Of a stretch of 64,000 bases of DNA, positions 11,521 to 23,000 are shown piece by piece. The DNA lies in NCBI GenBank assembly GCA_003971905.1, contig RSEE01000086.1, forward strand, positions 124,001 through 188,000, in the 5' to 3' direction. How positions within the stretch are numbered: position 1 is the first letter of the stretch; each line of letters begins with the position of its first letter. Under the pieces are notes generated by a model, which ran no database searches, had not been told where the DNA came from, and was given only the letters and a program-made list of their open reading frames with translations. This stretch comes from Moniliella sp. 'wahieum' (taxonomy: Eukaryota; Basidiomycota; Moniliellomycetes; Moniliellales; Moniliellaceae). The position numbers and the translations under genes are program-made.

Positions 11521-14358
11521 GGACGCGGGGAGGCGGTCGAACATCAGGGGCTTGATATCATGACGTGCGCCGGCACAGAGGCAGGTCGTCGAGAAGGATG
11601 CGTAGATACAAAGAATTTGAATCGCGGCGAGCAGAACAGCAAGTAGGAGAGAGCGCATGGGAGAGGGGGCAGGGCCCGAGACGTGCAGACGAGACGATGG
11701 GGGAGAGGATGGGACAGGAGCCGAGTGTGAGAGTCTTCCAGGGGAATACGGGTGTGCCTGAGTAACAGCAACGTGGGGCGCGAGACGATTGGACAGAGAA
11801 CAAGGGTCGAAACGTCCGCCGCACCTTAGTGTATGTCCGGATCAGCCCGTCGGCCCCAGCACTGGCAAAGAGCGGGGCAGACGCATGGTACGCCACGCCA
11901 ACACGCCTCTTCGGCCTTGTGTTTGTGTGCGGTGATCTCCTGTACACAGATGGTATTTTGGCCCACCCCACTGGATCTTCCCTCCCTTTTCCTTTTCTTT
12001 TTCTTTCTCCTTTTCCTTCTTTTTTCCAAGTGCGGGGGAGAAGAGCCAGTCGCATCTTGTGGAGCCAGTCCCAGAACCGCACACTGCAATCTTGCCCCCC
12101 CGAAGCCAAGGTCAACCCAGCCGGATCAATGTCGAGGGCCGTGATGGGCGAGTTGTAGCCCTGCATCGACGTGATTCTCCCGTGTCGGTATGGACAAAGC
12201 GCAGGTAACCATCTTCGTGGGCGGTGATGAGCCAGCGGCAAGGTAGGATGGACAACCACCTTTGTTGATCTGGGTCCTGGTCGTGCCGTCGTACGTCTCG
12301 TCCGTGGCAAACTGACGCACTTGACGGCCCGTCTCAATCTCAAAGAGCTTGACGATACTGTTGCTGTAGCCTACTGCGCAAATTCGCCAGTCGCTCGGGT
12401 AGGCAGCCACAGTTGTCGGCACCGGAAGCGACGCATCGGCCTTGCTCCCCTCGGCGGCAGTGCCAGTGCCCAAATACGTCCAGCTGGCCTTGAGAGTGGG
12501 CTGTTTGCCGGCCAACAAGTCCCACACCTTGGTCGTCCCATCGGCCGAAACAGAGGCAAGGTAGCCATGCTCCGTAGACCGCATTGCCTCGTTCGAGGCG
12601 GCACCAGTAGAGGCCAAAGCAGCCCGTGCGGTGGCCGGCAGGAACGAGATGTCCCAGATCGCATCCGTGTGGCCTACCAAAACAGCCAGCTCGGCTTCCG
12701 GATCAAAGGAGGCATAGAGTACCCGGTCGTCCACGGGCATGTGCCACACCCGAATCGTACTGTCCAGCGAAGCACTGTATACGCGCCCCTGCATTGTGCT
12801 AGCCAGCACCGAGGTCACCCCGCCGAGTGACCACGGTAGGTAACAACGGGCGCCAAGTCGGTGGTGAACTTGTGCTGCGTGCCAGAGAGGGGTTTGGGAA
12901 GATCGACAGGCGCTGACGACGAAGGAGGACGGGATGGGTCCAGATTCCAGTACTTGACTGTGCAATCGTCCGAGCCAGAAACCAGCACCAAGCCGCTTTC
13001 GTCAAACGAGATGGAGCGGACCGCATCGAGGTGGTGACGGAGCACATTGAGCGGCTGCCAATGCTGCGCCGCTGCATCCACCTCCATCGTTGCCGATGCG
13101 GGGGGGGGCGCCTTGTCCTCGAGCGACAGAGCAGCAAGTTCGTCCCCTACTTCGTCCGCTGGTTGGCTCCGGAGACGGGTGAAGGAGGCAGGGCCCAAAG
13201 CCCTGAGCTTTTGCATATCGCTGCCTCGCAGAATGGCCGTGACCGGGTGGTCAGCGTCATCCTCAAAGCGAGCACGCTGTTTATGTTTATGCGTTTCCTT
13301 CTCTCCATGGCCCGCTAGGCCAGCTGCGGCCGGCTCAGTCGGCTCCGAGGGCGGAGCGGAGGTCGTACTAGATGGGTCCGAGGGGTCCCGCCGCTGGATC
13401 CCCACGAATGCGTGGAATGGCCATCGTCCGAGTCCTCGGCCGCGCGCCTGCGACGCCCGACTCTGGTGGGACAGAGCGCTTGCGCTTGTCCCGACGGGCC
13501 GAGGGGGGAAGGGCGGTACGCATGGCACGCCTCGGGGCGCGCAGGGGAGGGCTCGTCGGCGATGACGTGGCTGCTGACCGACGGGGGCGAGGTGGCCACC
13601 GACGATTCCTCCGGGGAGCGGGTCAGACGGAAAGGACCTCCGGTGGCGGACATGTCGCCACCCTCGGAGCCCATTGAGGACTCGAGGGCGCGGTCGGAGA
13701 TGGGGTGAAGGGACTTGGCGTAGGTAAGGAAGTTGATTTCCTGCAAACACTGGCTGAGGTAGTCGCGCGCGCGCTTGCGCTCGGCAAGGTCCCGTGCCGT
13801 CGCCTGGGACGCCAGCGCGGTACTGTGTGGGGGGGGTTGGTCTGCGACCCCGGTTCGCTGCCAGGGGGCACCGACGACGGCGGGGGCGCGGGCAGGGCCA
13901 GCGGCTGGCTGGCGGGGGGCGGGACGGTGGTGGGGCCGAGAGGCGGGGGTGTGCCTGCGTTGTACATTGCGCTGCGGAGAGGGTCAGCAGTCAGAAGGCG
14001 GGCGGCAGAGCAAGGAGGCACACATACCGTTCGCTGCGCAGCAGGTACTCGAGCATCTTGATGCGCCGCATGAGCAGCAGCCCACCGTGTCGGCGGCGCG
14101 GTGCTCGCCCTCGAGCAGCGCGACGCGGGCCTGGGGACAAGAAGGAGGGGTCAGCGGGGGGTCAGGAGGATGCGCCGCAGCGGGCGGCAGAGGCGGGGGA
14201 CACCTACGCGCAGCTCGGCGCGCTCGATCTCCCAGTCGTTGCGCTCGCGCTCGTACTGGCGCCACTCGGTCTGAGGTAGTGGAGGATGCCGGCGAGGGTG
14301 TACTCGGGCGGCTGGTCGGCGGGGGCGGGCCCTGGAGGGGCTGTGGGGCGGGGTTCAT
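11521..14358 (-). CDS. Striatin-family WD40 scaffold (STRIPAK regulatory B-type subunit)
   Basis: Scaffold that links PP2A to kinases in the STRIPAK complex (fungal PRO11/Far8 relatives). Start MNPAPQPLQGP at 14358, then the striatin signature EYTLAGILHYL, WRQYERERNDWEIERAELR, and after an intron (14207-14131) ARVALLEGEHRAADT. Next come RRIKMLEYLLRSER and, downstream of a second intron near 14025-13975, the dimerisation-type motif RDYLSQCLQEINFLTYAKSL. A long disordered region follows, then WD40 repeats: LNVLRHHLDAVRSISFDESG, DDCTVKYWNLD, VTYRGHSAGVTSVLA, SASLDSTIRVWHMP, LVGHTDAIWDISFLP, VSADGTTKVWDLLAG and ITALDIDPAGLTLASGGQDC, ending in PLFASAGADGLIRTYTK. The last exon is uncertain: a short PLMFDRLPAS ending at 11521 after an intron is my best guess. 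A polypyrimidine-rich intron lies at about 11960-12040. Several frame breaks are present. Confidence 0.88.
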
Positions 14359-14716
14359 GGCGGGGCCGGCGGGGCGGGGGCTGCTCGTCGCGGCGAGCGT
14401 CGAGCGCGGGTGACGCGGCGGCAGTGGGGTCGAGCGCCGGCGGCGGCGTGGGCGGCGGGCAGGCGGCAAGCGACGCTGGATGCGGGTCCTTCGGGCGGCG
14501 GCGGGGTCCCTGGGCGGAATGGCACAGTGCCCCTGAGCCGCGGCTGCATTCCGCTCGGGGGGGTCAGAGGGGCGTTGCCACTTTCAAGCGTCCACTTTCA
14601 CTAGTCACTTTCGCCACTGGCCTGTGTCTGTCTGTCTGTCTGTCCGTGGAGCGAGGTTTAAACCATAGATAGACATAGCATAGCATAGCCCCGCCGCCCA
14701 GAATACACACAACTTC

Positions 14717-16767
14717 TTATCTTCCTCGTCTGCCGGCGCGCCGCGCTCTAGTCGCCGCCCGTGCTGCTGCTGGCGGTGGGAGAGCTGGCGCGCATCGTCC
14801 CAGTAGCCCTGCTGCTTTTCGTCTGCCCGGGGCTGGGGCCCCGCCGCCGCCGCTCGGGCGCTCCATCGGCACAATCAAACAGCCACAGCAGCAGCCGCTC
14901 GGCAGCCGCAGGTGGCACAGCGTCTCGACCAGCGCACGCGTCACGCGGCCATCCGTGTTGGAGATCCCCGGGATGGAGAAGGGCTTGTTCATCAGCGCTT
15001 CTTGCCCTTGGTAGATCGCCGCGTCATACAGCGCCGCCCCCAGCATCATCCCACAAATCGGACCCAGGATGCACACCACAACCACGCCAGGCCGTCGTAT
15101 GTCCACAGCTCTCTCCGTCCATAGCCGACTGCGTACAGCGCCAGCTATTCCGCCATATATCACAGGCCGTAGTGCGCGTGTCCCCAGTCAGCCCCATGTT
15201 CACTTAGTAGCATCTCCAAACCGGGGGACGTACCCTAGGACCCAAGTCTCGCGACGGGTTCAAGCCTGCACCGTCGACGTAGGCAAAGGAAGCAATTAGG
15301 CCAATGATGGCCCAGAGGAGCAGCATCGGACCCATCCCTTCCGGCGGAGGTGTGTTGTGTGCATCGCCCGAAGCCAAGATGATGATCATCAGCACTGCTG
15401 CCCAGTACCTCGTTCCAAAACGCCGAAATCGTATGCCGACCGTTGCGGGCTCGACAACCTCTTGGATGGGGCGGTCAGGAACCCGCCCGCACTGCCATGG
15501 TGAGGTGCGGGTCGTACAGCGTGATCGCATGACGGTAGACGCCGAACACACAGAGTGCAGCCACAAAGGAACCGGCCACCTGGGCTAGAATGTACGCCGG
15601 GATCCGTCGTGGTGGAAACCCCCGGTGCACAGAAAAGGTAAGGGTGACAGCAGGATTGAGATGGCCACCACTAATCCCACCCGAGGTCCAGATCCCACAG
15701 CCGGTAGCTACCCCCCAGGCAATCGCTTCAGACAAGGTATTGCCTTAACACTTCCCCCAGCCAGGGTAGAGAGGGTGACTTGGCAATTGGCTGCCAGACC
15801 GATTGTCAAACTGCAAAGTAAGGGAACAATCACAACGGAGGACAAGTCAGTCGGGGCTCTTATTGAGACGTCGTCTAACAATCACAGTTCTTTCGTGCAA
15901 CAGTGAGAAAAAGAGTCAAAGACCAATGTGCTTCCTCGCCTTGGCCTGACCTTCTGCTTCAGTACACGGGGGCAGCAATACGCACACGATAAATGTTCCG
16001 AGAAACTCAGCGAGACTCTCGAAACTCGAACCGGAATCTAGCAATGGGGTTGGGGAACGTCTTTGGATCCCGTGTAACTTCTCCACTCGGCGTTCGAGGT
16101 CGTGCAAAATCGCTGGTTCGGCAGTCAACACGCCATCGGGGCGGGCCATGGTCTTGCGCTTGTTGAGCAAATCGGCGGAACGCATCAAGATCTCTTGAGG
16201 ATGAAGTCGATCTTTTCTTTTTTTGTTGCAGTCAGATCGGTATCGTCGTCGTCAGCATCGGGTGAACGGTGGTGCAAACCGGGTTTTTCGTGTTCGGTAG
16301 CGCTTGAAGCCTTGCCTGTTGAACCCTCTGAACCCTCTTCATCGCCAGCTTCGTTTTCAATATCGAGATGGGAGGGTCTCTGAGCCAGTGGCGTCGTGGT
16401 GACTGGCGTTCGAATTGGGTTTGCGCTTGGAATTGGCCGAGGCCGTACCAGCGGGAGCTAGGACAGTGTGCCAGTGACCGTCGCGAAAGACACTGACAAA
16501 GTCTCCAAACGGATCCCTGCGCAGTTGAGAGCCGTCATCGGCGATCCGCCATGGGGTAGTCTTGCCGGTTCATGTCGTTGGCAGAGTGGGAAGAAAGACG
16601 GTCCATGTGCCATCAATTCTTCCCGGACGATCTGCCTCAGCTCATCGGCCGTTGCCTGGGGCAGCGTGTGCGCCTTGGAAGCATCTTAGCGCCAGTAGAG
16701 GCGGGTGTTGGAGTTGACCCTGTTGGGGTGTGCGGTTCCCACTGGAACGGGACTGCTTGTCGGCCAT
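14717..16767 (-). CDS. Aquaglyceroporin (MIP family), NPA/NPS pore motifs, long N-terminal extension
   Basis: Channel for water and glycerol. The pore loops are clear: first loop GGISGGHLNPAVTLTFSVHR (about 15680-15610) and second loop GAGLNPSRDLGPRV (about 15270-15230), where the usual NPA is NPS. The Asp after Arg (RD) marks the glycerol-conducting subgroup. Membrane segments include LAEFLGTFIVCVLL, YILAQVAGSFVAALCVFGVY and VVCILGPICGMMLGAALYDA. Upstream of the first membrane segment the same strand stays open, with breaks, for about 200 further residues starting MADKQSRSSGNRTPQ at 16767. These include QATADELRQIVREELMAHG, RDPFGDFVSVFRDGHWHTVL and an acidic stretch; I infer these are an N-terminal cytosolic extension, as in some fungal aquaglyceroporins, but a separate small gene is possible. 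The C-terminal tail is Gly/Pro/Ala-rich. Introns are not all placed. Confidence 0.85.
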
Positions 16768-17690
16768 GGTGCAGTAGAGTCACTCTCTGCTTGGCGTTTC
16801 TGCAGGGGGCAATGTGTTGTGGGATTTGTCAACCAAAGGTGAGAGAGGCAGGGTGTAGAGGAGAGGGTTAGCAGGCTGAAAAGGCACAATCGTGGGCGTG
16901 TACTCCCTGCCTCGAGAAGGACGGGGTATGGGAGGATGGGGAAGGAGAGTGGAGGGTGTGAGAAGCGGGGGCCTGATACGCCGAGGGAACACACGGGATG
17001 ATGAATCTGGTGTATATGTACACTGAAGAAGCTTTCGGCCGACTCGGATCTAGGGGCAGGGTCTGTATGGCCTGATACGGGGACAGACTGCCTGAGGGGG
17101 GTGCTACGACAGCCGATGTCATGCTTATGGGAGTAGGTGAGGCCCTGAGGATCGAATCCCAGATCCATGTATAGGGTGCGCCTCGTGACGGAGGGCTTTC
17201 TCTCTTCGGCAGTACTTACTTTTTTTGAGAGCGGTTAAACGTTCAAGTTGAACGTTCATCGACATCATCGAACGCTCGTCGTTGTCACATTGCACATCAC
17301 GGCCGACGTTGCGGGGCTATGAGATCAGAGATCTGAGAAGAGCTGGCAGCGCGTGCGTGGCGATCTGCCCGATCTCCATTGGTGGGAGGGGGTGTTGGTG
17401 CTGCTGGGGCTCCGAGTGCGTCGTGTGCGACTACCTGGCGGAGGGAAGGCAGCGATGCGTTCGGTGCAAGTGAACTGCCACAAGGCCAATGTGAACCCTA
17501 GCGCCTGGAGCTTGAACATTGAACCTCGATGGGCATTGGCACTTGCAGGCCACACGACACTGGGCGCGTGGCACGTGGCAGACAGGCGGCGGATCAGAGC
17601 ACATGGTTGTTCAGTCAGTCATGCTCGGAATCGTTCCGACCTACCCACCTACCCACCCCTCCTCCCCCCCATCCTGTTGCCCTGCCTGCC
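16768..17690. promoter_or_regulatory. Divergent aquaglyceroporin/aminopeptidase intergenic region with 19-nt perfect palindrome
   Basis: No protein recognised in any frame. At 17238-17256 lies a perfect inverted repeat of 9 + 1 + 9 bases (AACGTTCAA, G, TTGAACGTT), followed at 17269 by GAACGCTCG and at about 17514 by TTGAACATTGAAC. This is the same core word as in the SEC1/TAF6 promoter. The last 60 bases before the aminopeptidase ATG are strongly pyrimidine-rich. Confidence 0.55.
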
Positions 17691-19413
17691 ATGGTACGCC
17701 CCCCCCTCCTGCTCGCCCTCACACCACCCCCCTGGCCTGACCCTCCTCCTGCCTTCTCCCAGCCCCCCTCGTCCGTCCCCGCGGCCGCCAGCCGCTTCCT
17801 CACTACGTCAACGCCTCCCCCACGCCCTTCCACGCCGTCGCCCAGTCCGCCGAGCAGCTCGAGAAGGCCGGCTTCCTGCGCCTCAAGGAGACCGAGTCCT
17901 GGGCAGGCAAGATCAAGGCCGGCGGCAAGTACTTGCGTCCCCCTCCCGCGTCCCTTCCCGTGGGCGGGTCTGACCGTCTGCTAGCTACACCCGCAACCAG
18001 AGCGCGCTCATCGCGTTTGCCGTTGGCCACCACTTCCGCCCCGGCAATGGCGTGTACGTCGTCGGTGCTCATGTGCGTGCTTGTCCCTCTCTTGCTTGCT
18101 CCCCGCTCACCCCGCTCCTCCCCAGACCGACTCGCCCAACTTCCACATCAAGCCCGTCTCCCGCAAGACCAAGGAAGGCTACCTCCAGTGCGGCGTCGAG
18201 GCCTACGGCGGCGGCCTGTGGTCCACTTGGTTTGACCGTGACCTGTCGGTGGCCGGTCGGGTGATTGTGGCCGACTCCAAGGCCAACACTTCCTTCACCT
18301 CCAAGCTGGTGCACATCAAGCAGCCGCTGCTGCGCATTCCCAACTTGGCCATCCACCTCAACCGTGGCGCAGGCGACAACATGACGTTCAACAAGGAGGA
18401 CAACACAGTGCCCATCCTTGGTCTTGTTTCGAGCGAATTGAACCAAGAGGCCACCCCAGCGCCAGGGGTGGCCATGGCCAAAGAGGAAGCTGCTGGTCCC
18501 GATGCCGATGCCGCTGTGGGGGCGCCCACGATGGATCAAGCACCACCCTGTGCTTCTGGGTCTGCTTGCCAACGAGCTTGGCGTTGAGGTGGGGGCAATC
18601 CAGGACTTTGAGCTGAGCTGTACGACACCCAGCCTGCTACGGTGGGTGGTGGACAATGCGTTCATCTTCTCCCCGCGCCTGGACAACCAAATGTCGTGCT
18701 TCTGTGCCACCGAGGCCATGGTGGCCTCGGTCGCCGACCCGGCCAGCTTGGTCTCCTCGGGCTCCATCCGGGCCATCTGCCTCTTCGACAACGAGGGTGG
18801 GCTCCGTGTCGACGCATGGCGCCGAGTCGAACCTGCTCGCGAGCACGATCAAGCGTCTGGCATCGGTCCGCGTGACCGGGGGCCCGGTGCTGGACGCGGC
18901 CGAGTACACTGACGCCGAGTCGGCGTACGAACGTGCGATCGCTGCCAGTTTCCTCTTGAGCTCCGACATGGCCCATGCGTTCCACCCCAACTACAGTTCC
19001 AAGTACGAGGACAACCACCGTCCTCGCCTCAACCACGGCCCGGTGGTCAAGACCAATGCGAACCAGCGCTACGCCTCTACGGGCCCGACCACGTTCCTGC
19101 TCCGTCGCGTGGCCAAGGCGGCTGGAGTGCCGCTGCAGGAATTCGAGGTGCGGAACGACATGCCCTGCGGCTCGACGATCGGGCCCATGCTTTCCAAGAT
19201 GGGCATCCGCACCGTCGACCTGGGCAACCCACAACTGGCCATGCATTCCATTCGTACGTCCCATGTCCCATCCCACGTTCCTCCTCCCCGAGCTTGGCTG
19301 ACCACGTTGCAGGCGAGATGTGTGGGTCCAAGGACCCCGAGTACAAGATCAAGCTCTTTGAGGCCTTCTTTGAACACTTTGAGAAGATCGACCAGGAACT
19401 CGTGGTGGACTAA
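17691..19413 (+). CDS. Aspartyl aminopeptidase (peptidase family M18)
   Basis: Metallo-aminopeptidase that removes N-terminal Asp/Glu; relatives are yeast Ape4 and animal DNPEP. Visible in order: NASPTPFHAVAQSAEQLEKA, KAGGKYF|YTRNQSALIAFAVG, GAH|TDSPNFHIKPVSRKT (metal-site His/Asp), GVEAYGGGLWSTWFDRDLSV, KQPLLRIPNLAIHLNR, SPRLDNQMSCFCATEAM, FDNEGVGS with THGAESNLL, SSDMAHAFHPNY, and the zinc-ligand end region MPCGSTIGPM. It ends in a stop at 19411-19413. Introns: 17935-17984 has a GC donor; 18073-18125 and 19254-19312 are GT..AG. The start is probably ATG at 17691 followed directly by an intron to about 17761, so that exon 1 codes only for Met; a start inside PPSSVPAAASRFL cannot be excluded. 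Frame breaks near 17800, 18530, 18640 and 18800. Confidence 0.92.
17935..17984 (+). other. GC-AG intron in the aminopeptidase gene
   Basis: Reading GGKYF into YTRNQSALIAF, a family-conserved junction, requires excision from GCGTCC at 17935 to CTAG at 17984 (50 nt). The nearby GT alternative (17929) would delete the conserved Lys-Tyr-Phe. Confidence 0.7.
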
Positions 19414-20055
19414 GAGCTCGCTTTGGCGTTCCCTTGCCCAATCCGAAATCATATATGACCTACCCCCTCTCAGCTGGTAGGGTTAGTTTTTGCTTTGCTG
19501 CCAGGTAGGCGACATGTGATTAGATCGTCCACATTCACTACGATAGGGGAACACCCATCATTTCAGGATGAGCTGAGGGAACCGGTAACGCTACAACCCA
19601 GTCTCGGCGCGGTCCATGCCTCTGCAGGGATTCACCATGTGGTCGTACCCATCATGCGAGAATAAGAGGGGGGTCTGTTTCACTCATGAATTTCGCGGCG
19701 GATGTGGTAGATTTGTATGAGGACAGACTGCTATGAGTTCGGCACAACAGTGGCGCAACTGCAAGCATGGGGTGTAATAGTCGGATGGACACCAGCGGAG
19801 AGACAATAGACAACACACATGGTCGCAATAGCATGGCAATGAATCATAAACAGATGGAAAATGAAGAAACGAATGGAGTGACAGGTGCAAACCTGCTCAC
19901 ATCCTGGGAATTGTGGGGGCGCGGGTGCAAAAGGCAAAGGGTGCAAACGGCAAAGAAAGCAAAGAAAAGGTGCAATGGACAAGCACGTCCGTCCATCAAC
20001 ACGTAGACAAAACAAAACAAAACATAAACTTCAAATACGAGCCAGAGGTCGACCC
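19414..20055. other. Intergenic, convergent 3' flanks
   Basis: Separates the ends of two convergent genes. Lower GC than the genes around it, A-rich near 20010-20030; no protein or RNA gene recognised. Confidence 0.6.
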
Positions 20056-23000
20056 TTACTGGCGGGGAATGGGCAGGGGCGGGCGGGTGACTGAAGGGGC
20101 GGCCGTGGAGGGTGGCTTGGCGCTTCCAGGCGCAGCGGGCGTTTTAGGAGGCGGAGGCTTGCCCCCCCGTCCAGGGGTATATTTGGCCTTGAGCCGGAAC
20201 AGTTCGCCATCTCATGTTCGAGTGACCGTTTGCTCTCTCGGATCCGGCCCACCTCCTCAAACATCTTGAGAACTCCTTGCCCAAGAGGGCCTTCATTTGG
20301 CCAGCCGTAGCTTCGGCAGTGACCTTGGAATATTCTCCTCCGGCGGCAGACACAGCCTTGACCATCTTGTTGTGCTGCTCCTCGGTCTTCTTGATCATAT
20401 CCCCAAACGACGCTTGCATCCCTTAAAGGCCACGTCAAAGGACTGGGCCGTCGCTTGGGAATTTGTTGCATCGTCCCCAACAGCTGCTCCACAGCTGAGA
20501 AAACAAACAAACACAAGTCAGTTATAGATCGAAGAAAGAGGACGTAAGGGGCACGCACCTGCTTTGGGATCGGTTTCTTGTCGCGAGCAAGTCGGGCAGC
20601 ACGGTCCGATTCATGAGCCTTCTGAAGCTCGCCCAGCTGTTAAAACGTTAGTATCTTCTCTCCTCTCATGGGTACCTGGACTGGACATACCTTCTCCTCA
20701 AGCGCTTAATCACGCTGCGTTCACTTCTCCTCCTTCTCCAGTACCGCCACGGTCGCCTTATGATGGGCATCCAGGGCAGCTGTGCGGGCTTCGTCCAATT
20801 TTTTGGCCTCTTCGTGCTCTTTCTTCTTGGCCTCTTTGGCCGCCAACATGTCTTGCAAGATGGCCTCCATCGCCTTGCCCATCGTCTGCACATTGGCATG
20901 GGTCTCTTGGAGCATCTTTTCAGACTTGTCCTCCTCCTTTTTGCCCTCCTTCTTTTCTTCCTTTCCCCCCTCCTTTTTGCCTTCCTTACCCTTATCATCC
21001 TTTTTCTCGGGCTTGTCTTCCTTGGGTGGATCAACTTTTTCACCAGGCGGAACGAGTGGTGCAGGAGGTGGGCCTCCCTCTTTCGCAATCGGGCTCGGGG
21101 GAGGCGCCATACTTTTGGGGCCTGCCAAGGTGATCTCCTTGGGTGCTGGGGAGCTTTCAGAGGTTGGCGGGTGGGGGTTCAGACTTGGTCTCGGTCGGAG
21201 GGGCGTGCTTGGGAAGGTCGGGGAGCACGATGGGCGCAGGCGGTTCCAATGTGGGCAGAATGTGCAGTCAGGCGGCTTGTCGTGGGAGCCAGGATCGGCA
21301 AACGGCTCAAACTCCCGTGTCTGCACCTCGGGCATCTCGAACGGCGCAGAGCCCTGACCAATGTGCGAACGGGCTTGGAGAAGATAGGGTGTCATCCGTG
21401 GATCCACCTCGTTGGGTTGGTCGGCTTCTGCAGGTCCAGTGCCGCAAGGCCAAGATCGATCTCTGGCTCCTCATCTTTTGGCGGTGGGGGAGGCACATCG
21501 TCTTCTTCTTCCTCGGCCAGCTCCCGGTCTTTAGGAGGCGGAGAAGGTGCCCCCTCTGAGCCAGGAGCGTCGGCTCCTCGCTCTTGTGCGACGCGGACTT
21601 GTGAGAAGCTTGTGGGACGAGGACTTGTGCGAGATGGACTTGGCGACCCACTTGCCACAGATGCAGACCTGTAGGAGGCTTCTTCAGGAACAACCGACAG
21701 CGTTCCAGGTTGATCATGCAGGGAGAACTCGGTCGGGGCAAGCGGGCCGTGCCATACACCGAGCCTGTCAAGCAGCTCGAGTCAGTACGGATCGAGGAGA
21801 TGGAAATGGGACATACCTTCCGGTGTCTTGTCCTTGACGGGAGGAGCGGGGGGCTGGACGCTTTATGATCTTCTTCTTCATCAGCGCCCTCACCTTCCTC
21901 AGGCAGCGAAGCCAGAAGCATAACCCCCTTGACCGGCTGGCCGCGCATGAGTTTCTCCATGTCAGGAGTGTCGTCTTCGACCAAGGGGGCACGCGACCCC
22001 AAAACGCCGCCATGCATCGATCCGTCCAGGTCAGCTGCGTCACGAAGGATAAGACCGTTGGGGTCCTTTCCTGATGGAGCGGTCGAGTAAGTACTGCGCG
22101 TGCCCGAATGAGCACTGGAGTGCGCGGAGCGCATGCTGGGCGAGCCGCGGACGCTAGGAGGGGCAGGTGCTCCTTCCTTTACCGATGAGCGCCACGAGTG
22201 AATCGAAGATGTCGGTGCCGTGTGGAACGAGCCATCGCCCGAGGGGGCGTTGGACAGTGCGTTTGTGGGAGGCTTGAACGGCTTGATCCGAATCGAGCCT
22301 GATATCGATCCCTCTGTCCACACGTCCGGCGGTGACGAATGACCCCGGGTGCAGCGGAGGAGCGCGGGAGGCCACAGAGACTGCCTTGGACGGAGCCCGA
22401 GAAGGGGCCCTTGTTGATCCGTGAGAAGAGTGGACAGATGGCGCCACAGGAAGAGCCCTATTAGTGGGGTGAAGAGAGAGGGAAGCTGTCTCCTGGCTCT
22501 TGGCAGAGTTGGGTGGCGACTGACGGAGCGAGACGACGTGGGAAGCGGATGGAGGAGCTTCGAAAAGCTCCCGCATCGACTTGACCGAGGGCGAGTTGGG
22601 CGCCGCAGGGGCCGAGGCGACCATGAGAGGGCTTGGCCGAGCCCTTCTCCGCGATGCATCGCCCGGGTGAGACTGGGATGCCACCGAGGGTCTTTCCTCT
22701 CCACAGAAGCAGCTTTCCCAACCGTCGATGGAGCCCTGTCCTGCCCTTTAGTGTCGGTGGGATTTGGGATGAGACTGCGGGGCAAGGTCACCCATAATCT
22801 CTCGCACCGACGTGGACGGAGAGCCAACATCCTCCATCGATCCTGCCTCCATGGCCCGTGCCGCGTTGTCTGCCACAGCAGCGGCAGCGGTCAACTGGGC
22901 GGTGATGGCCTGGGCAGTATCGGTGGGCATGCCAGTAAAGCCCGACTTGAGGTTGGAAATGGTATTGGAGGGTTGCGCCACTCGTCCGCCCTTCGAGGCG

